The position numbers and the translations under genes are program-made. Under the pieces are notes generated by a model that ran no database searches, was not told the DNA's origin, and worked only from the letters and a program-made list of their open reading frames with translations. From Solobacterium sp. (GTDB lineage: Bacteria > Bacillota_I > Bacilli_A > Erysipelotrichales > Erysipelotrichaceae), in NCBI GenBank assembly GCA_017941735.1, contig JAGAVW010000038.1, positions 1-37,346 on the forward strand: 37,346 nt of DNA. The letters are read 5' to 3'. This document shows, piece after piece, positions 26,246 to 34,883 of the stretch. The number at the start of each line of letters is the position of its first letter. The first letter of the stretch is position 1.

Positions 26246-28060
26246 ATGTGTGGGATTATTGGTTATATTGGTACCAATAAGACCGCTGACATACTTTTAG
26301 ATAGTTTGGAACTCTTAGAATATCGTGGTTACGATAGTGCAGGAGTTGCTTTTTGTAGTGGAAAAAACGTACATGTTTTTAAGTGTGCAGATCGTGTATC
26401 TGTTTTAAGAGAATTAGTCAATTCCAACGGACAAGATGCAAAAGTAGGGATTGGTCATACAAGATGGGCAACCCATGGATCGGTAAGTTATAAAAACAGT
26501 CATCCACATCAAGTAGGTCATGTCACATTGGTACACAATGGAATTATTGAAAATTACAAAGAATTAATACATACATATCATTTAGAAAATAAACTTGTTT
26601 CAACAGGAGACAGCGAAGTCGCATGTGCTTTGTTGGATTTCTTTTATCAAGGCAATCCTATGGAAGCAATCAAGAAGACATGCGAAGTGATTGAAGGAAC
26701 CTATGCGTTAGTCATGATTTTTGACGATCGCCAAGAGGAAATCTATGCGATACGGAAAGTTTCACCAATTGTCGTAAGTGAAAATGAGAATGAGCGCATG
26801 TTGGCATCCGATGTGATGCCCCTATCTAGAATTAGTAAAGAATACTTTACCCTTCCAGAAAACACTATTTTAAAGATGGATGAAGAAAAAATATGTTTAT
26901 TTGATTTGGATGGTAAACAAGTAAAGGTAGAAATGGAAAAACTAGATTGGGATATTGAACAAATTGGTACGCAAGGTTATCCATGTTACATGGAAAAAGA
27001 AATTGCAGAACAAGAAGAAGTCATTCAACGAACCCTATTTGCCTATCTTGAAGAGGGACTTCCAAGTTTTCAAAAAGAAGGCTTGGCTGACAAAGTCTTT
27101 CAAACAACGAAACATCTTGTGATTGTGGCGTGTGGAACGTCGTATCATGCGGGATTGTATGCGAAATTGTTGTTTGAAAAAGTGGCGCGGTTAAAAACAG
27201 ATGTCTATCTTGCTTCGGAATTCATTTATCAAAATCCAGTGGTGGAAGAGAATCCACTTGTTCTTGTGATTTCGCAATCTGGAGAAACCATTGATACGCT
27301 AGAAGCATTGCGTCATTCCAAAGAACTCGGTTATCCAACTCTTGCGATTGTGAATGTGAAGGGGTCTTCGATTGCAAAAGAAAGTGATGCAACACTTTAT
27401 ACGTATGCAGGGCCTGAAATCGCAGTTGCTTCGACGAAGGCATATACCTGCCAAATCATGGTGCTTTTGTTATTGGTTTATCAATTTGCTTATCATAAAA
27501 AAATGCTTTCGAAAGAGGAAGTACAAGAATGCGTGCTCCATCTTAAAAAGGTGCCACATTCCGTAGCAGAAATATACCATCGGAAAGAAGTATTTCATGA
27601 TTTAGCAAAAGAAATCCATCAAGAAAAAGATCTATACATGATTGGTAGAGGGCTTGATTATTACATTCTTCTTGAAGCTGCTTTAAAGATGAAAGAAATC
27701 TCGTATATCCATACAGAAGCGTATGCTTCAGGGGAATTGAAACATGGGCCAATTGCTTTGATTGAGGAAGGCACAAAGGTTCTTTCGTGTATGACACAAA
27801 GTGCTTTAATCGCAAAAGAATCATCCAACATCAAAGAAGTACGCGCAAGAGGCGCAAAGGTATATGGATTATTGAAACCTTCCTTAAAAAATAACATCGA
27901 ACAAAAGATATCAATCACACTTCTAAATGATTTACCAGAAGACCTGATGGTCTTTCCAACCATTGTCGCATTTCAATTACTTTCTTACTATGTCGCATGT
28001 GAGAAAGGTTTGAATGTAGACAAACCAAGAAATTTAGCGAAAGTCGTTACAGTCGAATAG
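26246..28060 (+). CDS. glmS: glutamine-fructose-6-phosphate aminotransferase (isomerising)
   Basis: A 604-residue enzyme that makes glucosamine-6-phosphate from fructose-6-phosphate and glutamine, the first step toward cell-wall amino sugars. The N-terminal class II glutaminase domain starts with CGIIGY (C2 is the nucleophile after methionine removal) and has ELLEYRGYDSAG and GIGHTRWATHG. Two SIS sugar-isomerase domains follow (about 285-420 and 455-590). The C-terminus DKPRNLAKVVTVE is the family ending. The ribozyme upstream gives feedback control. No terminator separates it from the glutamine synthetase gene 58 bases downstream. Confidence 0.97.
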   Translation: MCGIIGYIGTNKTADILLDSLELLEYRGYDSAGVAFCSGKNVHVFKCADRVSVLRELVNSNGQDAKVGIGHTRWATHGSVSYKNSHPHQVGHVTLVHNGIIENYKELIHTYHLENKLVSTGDSEVACALLDFFYQGNPMEAIKKTCEVIEGTYALVMIFDDRQEEIYAIRKVSPIVVSENENERMLASDVMPLSRISKEYFTLPENTILKMDEEKICLFDLDGKQVKVEMEKLDWDIEQIGTQGYPCYMEKEIAEQEEVIQRTLFAYLEEGLPSFQKEGLADKVFQTTKHLVIVACGTSYHAGLYAKLLFEKVARLKTDVYLASEFIYQNPVVEENPLVLVISQSGETIDTLEALRHSKELGYPTLAIVNVKGSSIAKESDATLYTYAGPEIAVASTKAYTCQIMVLLLLVYQFAYHKKMLSKEEVQECVLHLKKVPHSVAEIYHRKEVFHDLAKEIHQEKDLYMIGRGLDYYILLEAALKMKEISYIHTEAYASGELKHGPIALIEEGTKVLSCMTQSALIAKESSNIKEVRARGAKVYGLLKPSLKNNIEQKISITLLNDLPEDLMVFPTIVAFQLLSYYVACEKGLNVDKPRNLAKVVTVE

Positions 28061-28076
28061 TAAAGAAAGAAATGCC

Positions 28077-28107
28077 ATCACATATCGAACAAACAACACA
28101 AAGAAAT
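28077..28107. repeat. right arm of the inverted repeat flanking glmS
   Basis: ATCACATATC (28077-28086), GAACAAACAA (28087-28096) and CAAAGAAAT (28099-28107) are reverse complements of the blocks at 26052-26061, 26033-26042 and 26024-26032. In all, 29 of these 31 bases can pair with the glmS leader. The arm ends directly before the GAGG ribosome binding site (28108-28111) of the glutamine synthetase gene. Confidence 0.8.
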
Positions 28108-28118
28108 GAGGTTATGTG

Positions 28119-30209
28119 ATGAAAACAATTCAAGATACCTTCGGTAGGAACGTTTTTAATGATGCCGTGATGAAAGAACGGTTAAGTAAAAAGACCTACA
28201 ATGAATTGCGTCAAACGATAAAAAATGGGGAAACATTAAATCGAACCATTGCGAAAGAAGTGGCGAATGCCATGAAAGATTGGGCAATTGAAAATGGAGC
28301 AACGCATTTTACCCATTGGTTTCATCCACTAAGTGGAGCAACCGCAGAGAAACATGAGAGTTTTGTTTCAACAGCAGGTGGTGGAAAGATTCTCTTAGAA
28401 TTCTCTCCCAATAACTTAGTGCGTGGGGAAGCTGATGCTTCTTCCTTTCCATCTGGTGGCTTGCGGGATACCTTTGAAGCACGTGGTTATACCGCATGGG
28501 ATCCAACTTCCTATGCCTTTATCAAAGATAATATTTTATGTATCCCAACCATCTTTTGTTCGTATTCAGGAGAGGCACTGGACCATAAGACGCCATTATT
28601 GCGTTCGATGGATGCCTTAAATGAACAAGCCATGCGCATTTTACGACTCTTTGGAAATAAAGATGTACAACACGTCAAATCCACCGTGGGTGCCGAACAA
28701 GAATACTTTTTGGTAGATAAGAAATATTTCGATCAAAGAGAAGATTTACTTTTTACAGGTAGAACTTTATTTGGGGCGATGCCGCCAAAAGGGCAGGAAA
28801 TGAACGACCATTACTATGGTTCAATCAAAACAAGTGTGGCTTCCTTTATGAAAGATTTAAATGAAGAATTATGGAAAGTAGGAATTCAAGCGAAAACGGA
28901 GCACAATGAAGTGGCACCTTCCCAACATGAATTGGCCAATAATTTCCTAACGACAAATGTGTCGGTGGATCAAAACAATTTGACCATGGAGATTATGAAA
29001 AAAACAGCCAAAAAACATGGATTAGAATGTCTATTACATGAAAAACCATTCTTAGGAGTGAATGGTTCTGGCAAACACAATAACTGGTCCTTAAAAACCG
29101 ATACAGGACTAAACTTATTAGAGCCAGGAGAAACACCGGAAGAAAACGCACAATTCTTATTATTCTTAACCGCAATCATAAAAGCAGTTGATACCTATCA
29201 AGATTTATTGCGTATTTCTATTTCTTCGGCAGGCAATGACCATCGCTTAGGTGCTTCGGAAGCACCACCTGCGATTGTTTCAATCTTTTTAGGAGAAGAA
29301 CTGGAAGCCATACTTACAAGTATTAAAAATAGTACGGACTATCATAATAAAGGAAAAGCTTCCATTCAAATCGGAGTTCATACCATTCCAAGCTTCCCTA
29401 AAGATAATACGGATCGCAATCGTACTTCTCCATTTGCCTTTACTGGAAATAAGTTTGAGTTTCGTATGCCTGGATCCAGCGCTTCCATTGCCACCCCAAA
29501 CATGGTTTTAAATACCGTAGTTGCACAAAGCTTAAAAGAATTTGCGGATGAATTAGAAGGCAAACAACATCTGCCTGAAGCCGTTCATGCATTAATTAAA
29601 AAAACGCTACAAAAACATTCTCGTATTATATTTAATGGCAATGGCTACGATGCTTCTTGGATTAAAGAAGCAAAAAGAAGAGGGTTGAGTAATTATGCCT
29701 CAACCCCAGAAGCGTTAGCGCATTATCTCGATAAGAAAAATGTAGAAGTCTTTGTGAAGAATCATGTGCTGAGTGAAAGTGAATGTCATTCACGTTATGA
29801 AATTGAATTAGATAAGTATTGTAAGACAATTCATATTGAAGCTTGCACCATGCTTGATTTATTGCGAAAAGATATTTTACCGGCGGTATCTATGTTTTCT
29901 ACACATCTTAGTCGGGATTTATTGCAAAAGAGAGAATTAGGGATGAATACCAAAGAGACATATGAAGAAAGTACATTAAAAAAGCTAGTATCTTTAGAAA
30001 AGGCAGTGTGCAAAAAGATGCATGAGTTAGAAATCGTACTAGCAAAAGCAGAAGAAACAGAATTATTAAAGAGCGCATTTCTTTATCATGATAAATGTAT
30101 CGCAATAATGGGTGAGATTCGAGAAAACGTCGATGCAATGGAATGTTTATGTGACCGTTCCATTTGGCCAATGCCTACCTATAAAGAATTACTCTTTGGT
30201 GTGGATTAA
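28119..30209 (+). CDS. glnN: type III glutamine synthetase (GSIII)
   Basis: A 696-residue ATP-dependent glutamine synthetase of the large GSIII type (usual length about 700), unlike the shorter GSI. DTFGRNVFND near the N-terminus and FHPLSGATAEKHESF (about residues 65-79) are typical of this type. VGAEQEYFLVD, KTEHNEVAPSQHE and GSGKHNNWSLKTD carry the metal and substrate-binding residues, and ISSAGNDHRLGASEAPPA follows. I use the ATG at 28119, 7 bases after GAGG; a GTG one codon earlier is possible. It probably shares the glmS transcript, supplying the glutamine that GlmS consumes. The gene ends in a hairpin terminator. Confidence 0.94.
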   Translation: MKTIQDTFGRNVFNDAVMKERLSKKTYNELRQTIKNGETLNRTIAKEVANAMKDWAIENGATHFTHWFHPLSGATAEKHESFVSTAGGGKILLEFSPNNLVRGEADASSFPSGGLRDTFEARGYTAWDPTSYAFIKDNILCIPTIFCSYSGEALDHKTPLLRSMDALNEQAMRILRLFGNKDVQHVKSTVGAEQEYFLVDKKYFDQREDLLFTGRTLFGAMPPKGQEMNDHYYGSIKTSVASFMKDLNEELWKVGIQAKTEHNEVAPSQHELANNFLTTNVSVDQNNLTMEIMKKTAKKHGLECLLHEKPFLGVNGSGKHNNWSLKTDTGLNLLEPGETPEENAQFLLFLTAIIKAVDTYQDLLRISISSAGNDHRLGASEAPPAIVSIFLGEELEAILTSIKNSTDYHNKGKASIQIGVHTIPSFPKDNTDRNRTSPFAFTGNKFEFRMPGSSASIATPNMVLNTVVAQSLKEFADELEGKQHLPEAVHALIKKTLQKHSRIIFNGNGYDASWIKEAKRRGLSNYASTPEALAHYLDKKNVEVFVKNHVLSESECHSRYEIELDKYCKTIHIEACTMLDLLRKDILPAVSMFSTHLSRDLLQKRELGMNTKETYEESTLKKLVSLEKAVCKKMHELEIVLAKAEETELLKSAFLYHDKCIAIMGEIRENVDAMECLCDRSIWPMPTYKELLFGVD

Positions 30210-30216
30210 TAAGAAT

Positions 30217-30251
30217 AAAAATACCGATGCTTTCTATGCATTGGTATTTTT
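30217..30251. terminator. intrinsic terminator, probably bidirectional
   Basis: AAAAATACCGATGC (30217-30230) pairs with GCATTGGTATTTTT (30238-30251), with one G-T pair and a 7-base loop. It ends the glmS-glnN operon and can also serve the convergent oxidoreductase gene. Confidence 0.85.
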
Positions 30252-30277
30252 AGAAAACTTAGAAGTAATAATAAGAT

Positions 30278-31417
30278 TTATTGAATCTTCTTTTCATACA
30301 ATTGATTAAAGGTATCCATACTGGATGGATGGGCAATGGTTGTATTTTGCCAACTAGAAAGATAAAGCGAATTCGCAAGCGATACTTCTTGAAATCCATC
30401 TTCTGCACTTGCGATAAGAGGGACATCCTTTAATACTGTATCCGCAAAATTCTCAAACATGGTGATATAAGGTAAGAAGAAGGGAACTTCAAATGTTTTT
30501 TCTTCTTGCGTATAAAGAGAAGTGGCGTCCATTCTTTTTTGATTCATGAATTCAAGATAGGTATAGTTTGTGTTCCAAGTCGTTTCCTCTTCTTTAAAAC
30601 GGGTAATGGTTATAGTCTGGTTATTTTCCATCACGAGTTTTCCTTTTGAAAAGTTTAATTCAAGACGCTCGGTACCAAGCGGGTCATAGGTATTAGCGGT
30701 AAGTGTCATGGTTGTTTGATTAGGATATTGAAGGATTGCGGTTAGTTCATTATCGACTTCTATTTGGCGATATCTTCCTTCCCCTAAGTGACAAGTAACA
30801 GCCGAAGGGATTCCTAAAAACCATAATAATAAATCTAGTTGATGAGGAATTTGATTGACTAAGATTCCACCACCTTCGCCATCCCATGTGCCACGCCACG
30901 CTTTTTCGCTATAGTAAGTGTCAGGTCGATAATACTGGTTTGAAATCCAGATGCCATTACGAAATTGTCCTAATTCCTTAGAAGTGAGAATCTGTTTGAT
31001 GGATTGAAATAAAGGATGTGCACGCAAATGATGCATAATACCAAATTTGGTTTGGGGAGTAGCTGCTTCTTGCATTTCCTTTACATCGCTTGCACGTAAG
31101 GCAGTGGGCTTTTCACATAAGACATGTTTTCCATGACACAAAGCATCCATTGTGATTTCTTTATGGAATAAATGTGGAACTGTAATCACAATCGCATCAC
31201 AAGCATCGGATTCAATGAGTTTATGGTAATCACTAAAATAGGGAATCTGTAACTCATTGGCGACTTCTTGGGCATGAATAGAAGGATCGCAAATGGTAGT
31301 TAAACGACATTGTTTTGGCGCCACGATGGTTGTGCCATATATATTTCCTAAAAATAAGTTCTTATATAAAGAGCCTTGTATACCAAGTCCAATGATTCCA
31401 AATCGTATTGTATCCAT
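30278..31417 (-). CDS. Gfo/Idh/MocA family oxidoreductase
   Basis: A 379-residue NAD(P)-dependent dehydrogenase. The N-terminal Rossmann domain has GIIGLGIQG (residues 7-15), and CEKPTALRASDV contains the family EKP motif (102-104) with the catalytic lysine K103. The C-terminal sheet domain follows, with an HLRAHPLFQ segment at the junction. The family oxidises or reduces sugars and cyclitols; the substrate cannot be named. A promoter is possible on the - strand upstream (TTGCGC, 17 bases, TACAAT). It stands alone between two terminators. Confidence 0.88.
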   Translation of the reverse strand: MDTIRFGIIGLGIQGSLYKNLFLGNIYGTTIVAPKQCRLTTICDPSIHAQEVANELQIPYFSDYHKLIESDACDAIVITVPHLFHKEITMDALCHGKHVLCEKPTALRASDVKEMQEAATPQTKFGIMHHLRAHPLFQSIKQILTSKELGQFRNGIWISNQYYRPDTYYSEKAWRGTWDGEGGGILVNQIPHQLDLLLWFLGIPSAVTCHLGEGRYRQIEVDNELTAILQYPNQTTMTLTANTYDPLGTERLELNFSKGKLVMENNQTITITRFKEEETTWNTNYTYLEFMNQKRMDATSLYTQEEKTFEVPFFLPYITMFENFADTVLKDVPLIASAEDGFQEVSLANSLYLSSWQNTTIAHPSSMDTFNQLYEKKIQ

Positions 31418-31496
31418 AGAAAATTCCTTCCTAATAAAATCATTGTAAAGTCGATTATTTTAGTGCGCAAGTAGCATACGATCCATTTCGATACGC

Positions 31497-31502
31497 TATA
31501 AT
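31497..31502 (+). promoter_or_regulatory. -10 box for the small membrane protein
   Basis: A perfect TATAAT lies 23 bases before the ATG of the small gene; the matching -35 region (near 31474-31479) is poor. Confidence 0.4.
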
Positions 31503-31525
31503 AAAACTAATCATGGAGGAAAGCT

Positions 31526-31705
31526 ATGAAGAATAAATATGTCCATTTTGTGATCTATGTGATTGCGTTTGTTGTGCTTTGGAATATATTGGAATATCTC
31601 TATGTCACTTGGTTTTCAAAAACACCATTTTCAATAAGTTGGTTGATTCCTTTACCGGTAGCACTTGTAACAGGTTATCTCAACTTTTTATATAAAAAAG
31701 AATAA
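31526..31705 (+). CDS. small membrane protein (59 aa)
   Basis: A 59-residue reading frame with a good GGAGGA site 8 bases before its ATG. The sequence is strongly hydrophobic, with two likely membrane helices (about residues 6-24 and 34-53), and ends in LYKKE. It has a TATAAT box upstream and a perfect terminator hairpin right after its stop, so it looks like a complete one-gene transcript. I do not recognise a family. It occupies the 318-base gap between two - strand genes. Confidence 0.65.
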   Translation: MKNKYVHFVIYVIAFVVLWNILEYLYVTWFSKTPFSISWLIPLPVALVTGYLNFLYKKE

Positions 31706-31706
31706 A

Positions 31707-31736
31707 ACGGATTGTCTTAGACAATCCGTATTTTTT
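31707..31736. terminator. intrinsic terminator, bidirectional
   Basis: ACGGATTGTC (31707-31716) pairs perfectly with GACAATCCGT (31720-31729) around TTA and is followed by six T residues. It serves the small + strand gene and the - strand gene that ends at 31735. Confidence 0.92.
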
Positions 31737-32253
31737 AAGAAGGAAGGTTTTCTAAACGGGTGAGTAGATGCTTTGCTTCTTCTAGTACAGATGAATTTTG
31801 ATTGTATTTAATTAGTGAATGTAACATCTTTTTCAAATCTTCTAAATCGATGGGGCCTTGTTCATCTTTTAATGTGTCTTCTGTAGCATTCGCTCTTTCT
31901 ATTAGAAGCGGAAAATGATCATCCATATATAACAACATTCTATAAATCTGAATATCATCTTCACAATCCAATACTTCTTCGATTAAGTCTGTCCCCCAAT
32001 CAAAACACTTTTTTTCAAAGAGGCCATATTTTTCAGAATAATGTCCATAGGGTCCATTTACCTCTTCTAGACTTTTGATATTTGCGATATCTCTTTTATA
32101 AAAGAGAAGGGGTGTCATTCTTAAAGCTTCTTCCTTACGTCCATATTCATGATAGACATATTCTGCACTATCAAAAGAGACGATTCCTTCATAAACTTCG
32201 CCATCTGTCGTAGTGATGCGAACACATTGTTGATCAAATTCTTTAAGATTCAT
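31735..32253 (-). CDS. hypothetical protein with an Sm/LSM-like N-terminal region
   Basis: A 172-residue soluble protein. I start at the ATG at 32253, 6 bases after AGGG; a GTG two codons upstream is less likely. The N-terminal part (FDQQCVRITTTDGEVYEGIV, then residues to about 60) has the strand pattern of small RNA-binding-like or YlxR/LSM-like barrels, but this is only a resemblance. The rest is acidic and helical. The gene is the last of a co-directional run and ends at a shared terminator. No function can be assigned. Confidence 0.6.
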   Translation of the reverse strand: MNLKEFDQQCVRITTTDGEVYEGIVSFDSAEYVYHEYGRKEEALRMTPLLFYKRDIANIKSLEEVNGPYGHYSEKYGLFEKKCFDWGTDLIEEVLDCEDDIQIYRMLLYMDDHFPLLIERANATEDTLKDEQGPIDLEDLKKMLHSLIKYNQNSSVLEEAKHLLTRLENLPS

Positions 32254-32275
32254 AAACACCCTTCATTGTTTTAAA

Positions 32276-32680
32276 TTAATAGCCATGGTCTACGTGTTTC
32301 CATGCGCCTTTATCTTTTCGAACAAGAATCCAATTCCACCCTGTATACGTGCTATTTGGATTGAGTGACCCATCACCACCAGAAGCATCCACATCAAAGC
32401 TGGAAAGTAAGACAATCACTTCATCTGCATTATTCCGGTCCGCCCATTCTTGATAACCACTTGTAACATCATCTCCTGCATAATAGATTTCCTTTAATGC
32501 GCAACCTTTCCAATTTGATTGAAATTCATTCTTGATTGTATTAATGGCTGCAGAAATCTCTTCTTGGGAATATAAATTGGAGGGGACTTCATGGGTTTCC
32601 GCATTCTTCGCATTCCCTCCACAGGAACATAAGCTAATGGTTATCAACAATAAACCTAAGTAACATAATATCTTTTTCAT
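32276..32680 (-). CDS. small lipoprotein
   Basis: A 134-residue secreted lipoprotein with a clear signal (MKKILCYLGLLLITIS) and lipobox LCSC, lipidated at C20. The mature part contains SSFDVDASGGDGSLNP and an ending of aromatic and charged residues (WILVRKDKGAWKHVDHGY). I have the impression that similar small lipoproteins occur in many Firmicutes, but I cannot name the family with confidence. It lies 22 bases from the LSM-like gene and 19 from the DUF3267 gene. Confidence 0.75.
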   Translation of the reverse strand: MKKILCYLGLLLITISLCSCGGNAKNAETHEVPSNLYSQEEISAAINTIKNEFQSNWKGCALKEIYYAGDDVTSGYQEWADRNNADEVIVLLSSFDVDASGGDGSLNPNSTYTGWNWILVRKDKGAWKHVDHGY

Positions 32681-32699
32681 AATCCTTCCCCATATCCAT

Positions 32700-33347
32700 T
32701 TATTTGTTGTTTTCTTTTATAAACATGGCTAAGCCAACGGATGTTGGATGATCCAAATACAAAGCTGGAAGATTTGTCTTCTTGTTTAAAATCATCTTAC
32801 AAATAAGCAAATCACCACCTGCGCTTAGAATCATAATGGCACCCATTTCTAAAAACCAAAGGTTGTGGTTAAACCATGAAATCACACAAGGAAGAATGCC
32901 TAATACAATACATGGCATGAGTGTTCCAAGCATATATTGCGTTCTATTAAGTGGTTCTTTACATGTACAGTATGGGGTAAGCATTTTCCATATCACGCCA
33001 AACTCGATGGCTTTGAAATGGGACTTTGCAAACATGGCCCAGGTGAATCCATGAATTAGTTCATGTACCACAATCAATAACAGCATTGTCACAAAGAAGA
33101 TTATCCAATTTCTAAAAAAGTTCTCTTCAAAAATGATTGCTGAACTTTTATTACCAAAGAAAAAGATGACAATAAATGGAATTGCTACGATAAGCCCATA
33201 AAGTGCTCCTAGCATATTTGCTTTTTCTACGGAGGTTGTTAAATCATATTTAACATATCCTTCTTGCTCCAAAGATTTCGATACGTTATTAAAATTCTGT
33301 AATCTCTTTTCCTCTGCTTTTGTTAATTTTCTTTCTTCTTTTGTCAT
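32700..33347 (-). CDS. DUF3267 family membrane protein (putative zinc peptidase)
   Basis: A 215-residue membrane protein. The ATG at 33347 is preferred because it avoids overlap with the upstream gene and follows GAGG. After a charged N-terminus there are about four membrane helices (about 45-65, 80-97, 142-158, 163-188). The zinc motif HELIH is at residues 95-99 at the end of the second helix, and GGDLL near 177-181 supplies a possible third ligand (D179). This arrangement fits the DUF3267 zincin-like family. Substrate unknown. Confidence 0.82.
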   Translation of the reverse strand: MTKEERKLTKAEEKRLQNFNNVSKSLEQEGYVKYDLTTSVEKANMLGALYGLIVAIPFIVIFFFGNKSSAIIFEENFFRNWIIFFVTMLLLIVVHELIHGFTWAMFAKSHFKAIEFGVIWKMLTPYCTCKEPLNRTQYMLGTLMPCIVLGILPCVISWFNHNLWFLEMGAIMILSAGGDLLICKMILNKKTNLPALYLDHPTSVGLAMFIKENNK

Positions 33348-33373
33348 TTTCAATATCCTCAAATTTGATTTGT

Positions 33374-33919
33374 TTATTTCTTTAACTTCTGAGATAACTC
33401 GGTCCATTTTTGTTGCAAATCTTTCAGGTAACTTGCTATATAGGCTTCATCTCTGAAATCCTGTGGACTGTAGTCATCCGCTCTTGTTAACATACCAGTA
33501 TTCACACGTTTCATAATATTTTGAACATGATCATCCGAAGCACGCATATATCGAAGGGCAGCATCCCGAGAGAATTTTCCTTTGTTTGCCCATTGTTCTG
33601 CTAGTTGGAAGCTAATTGGAAGCATGAATAGGACTGTTACATCATCGAGCCAATCAGAACGAAGTGGATAATATAACAGTCTTTCCCAATAATCATCCCT
33701 CATATCACGCTTCAAAAAGCCAATTGCATGCCCATACGAGATGAGCGCATCTTTTCCATACTTCTTCTGCGCAAAAAACTGAGACAAATATTCTTTGCGC
33801 CATTCCTCCTCTATTTCCTTAGGAATAGCGTAACTGTCATATTCCTTTCTATCTCCATTAAGATCCATGTAAAAGCGGTTCCCGCTATATTGTATGAAAA
33901 GTTCTTTTGCGCGTTTCAT
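33374..33919 (-). CDS. hypothetical protein, 181 aa
   Basis: A soluble, mostly helical protein, rich in aromatic and charged residues (RDDYWERLLYYPLRSDWLDD), with no signal peptide or membrane helix. I recognise no family. It lies 26 bases upstream of the DUF3267 gene in the same direction and 44 bases after the 298-residue gene, so it probably belongs to the same transcript. Confidence 0.6.
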   Translation of the reverse strand: MKRAKELFIQYSGNRFYMDLNGDRKEYDSYAIPKEIEEEWRKEYLSQFFAQKKYGKDALISYGHAIGFLKRDMRDDYWERLLYYPLRSDWLDDVTVLFMLPISFQLAEQWANKGKFSRDAALRYMRASDDHVQNIMKRVNTGMLTRADDYSPQDFRDEAYIASYLKDLQQKWTELSQKLKK

Positions 33920-33963
33920 CTTGTTTTATTTTATCCTCGTAAGTTAGAATTTGTCTTCTTATA

Positions 33964-34860
33964 CTACCAATTTCCCTGTGGGTCTTCCTTATTCACAGGA
34001 ATTGTCACTTCGCAAGCATAGTCTTTAGGTAAGGCATCACGGGTTCCTCTTAAGCGCCAGTAATCTTCCCAGTATTTCCACCACTTTCTTGATAATGGTT
34101 CGATTTCTTCTTCGCTATAGTTGCCCTTTGTTCCTACGATCTTTATTTCATCGCCACCAACGATAAAGCCAACTTCCTTAGATCGTGCATAGAGGATGTG
34201 TTTTGCGGTTGTTAGAGTTTCCGCACCTTTGAAGTCTTTAATGGGGACCTGGTTTCTGTAATCGTCCAACAATGACATAGCCGCTTTCTTATCGTCGAAG
34301 GCCATGTCATATGTATCGATAGGATAAAGAATCGAATCATTATCACGGAAACGTTCATGCCAGTTTTTATCATTCAAATTATCAAGAAAGACCGCAAAGG
34401 CATGACCATAGAAGCGTATAGCCAAAACCTCCGTTGTATGCGTTTCTTTTTCGGCTTTTGTTTCATCATAAAGCTGCACATCACAAAACTCCAGCTGAAG
34501 CATATCGTCACCTACATAATAGCTCCACCATGATCCTACATCGGATATGGCATCTGCTAGTATGTTGAGCGCATCTTTGCTAGTGATGCCTTTATGGGTA
34601 TTGAGCTTTGAATCGTTATAAAACACATCTGAAACTGGAAGGCTGTTTGTATATCCTGATTCTATGTCATGGAAAGTAACCGTATTACAATCCTCTATAA
34701 AAACGGCTTCGTCATACTGCAATTTTTTAGCGTATTCAATATCGTCATGTTCTTCTACAGAAATGATATCGACTGCATGATTATGAGCACGATAGTTATC
34801 GCACAGTTTAATTGCAAGATCAGCATATTCCGGTTTGTAAAAAAATAGTGTCTTCTTCAT
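33964..34860 (-). CDS. hypothetical protein, 298 aa
   Basis: I chose the ATG at 34860 because a GGAGG site lies 5 bases upstream; a longer reading to 34887 lacks one. The N-terminal 60 residues (MKKTLFFYKPEYADLAIKLC) alternate strands and helices like a small Rossmann or flavodoxin-type fold. The centre is acidic, and the end is rich in tryptophan (RKWWKYWEDYWRLRG). No signal peptide. I do not recognise the family. It follows the nitroreductase-like gene by 23 bases, so the two products may act together. Confidence 0.6.
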   Translation of the reverse strand: MKKTLFFYKPEYADLAIKLCDNYRAHNHAVDIISVEEHDDIEYAKKLQYDEAVFIEDCNTVTFHDIESGYTNSLPVSDVFYNDSKLNTHKGITSKDALNILADAISDVGSWWSYYVGDDMLQLEFCDVQLYDETKAEKETHTTEVLAIRFYGHAFAVFLDNLNDKNWHERFRDNDSILYPIDTYDMAFDDKKAAMSLLDDYRNQVPIKDFKGAETLTTAKHILYARSKEVGFIVGGDEIKIVGTKGNYSEEEIEPLSRKWWKYWEDYWRLRGTRDALPKDYACEVTIPVNKEDPQGNW

Positions 34861-34883
34861 AGATCCTCCAAAATAGGAATGTA

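Noticed and set aside
26024..28107. Inverted repeats flanking glmS as ends of a transposon or an invertible segment
   Set aside because: No target-site duplication or transposase is seen, and glmS is a native gene with its own ribozyme; inversion would separate it from its promoter. Kept as an RNA pairing finding instead.
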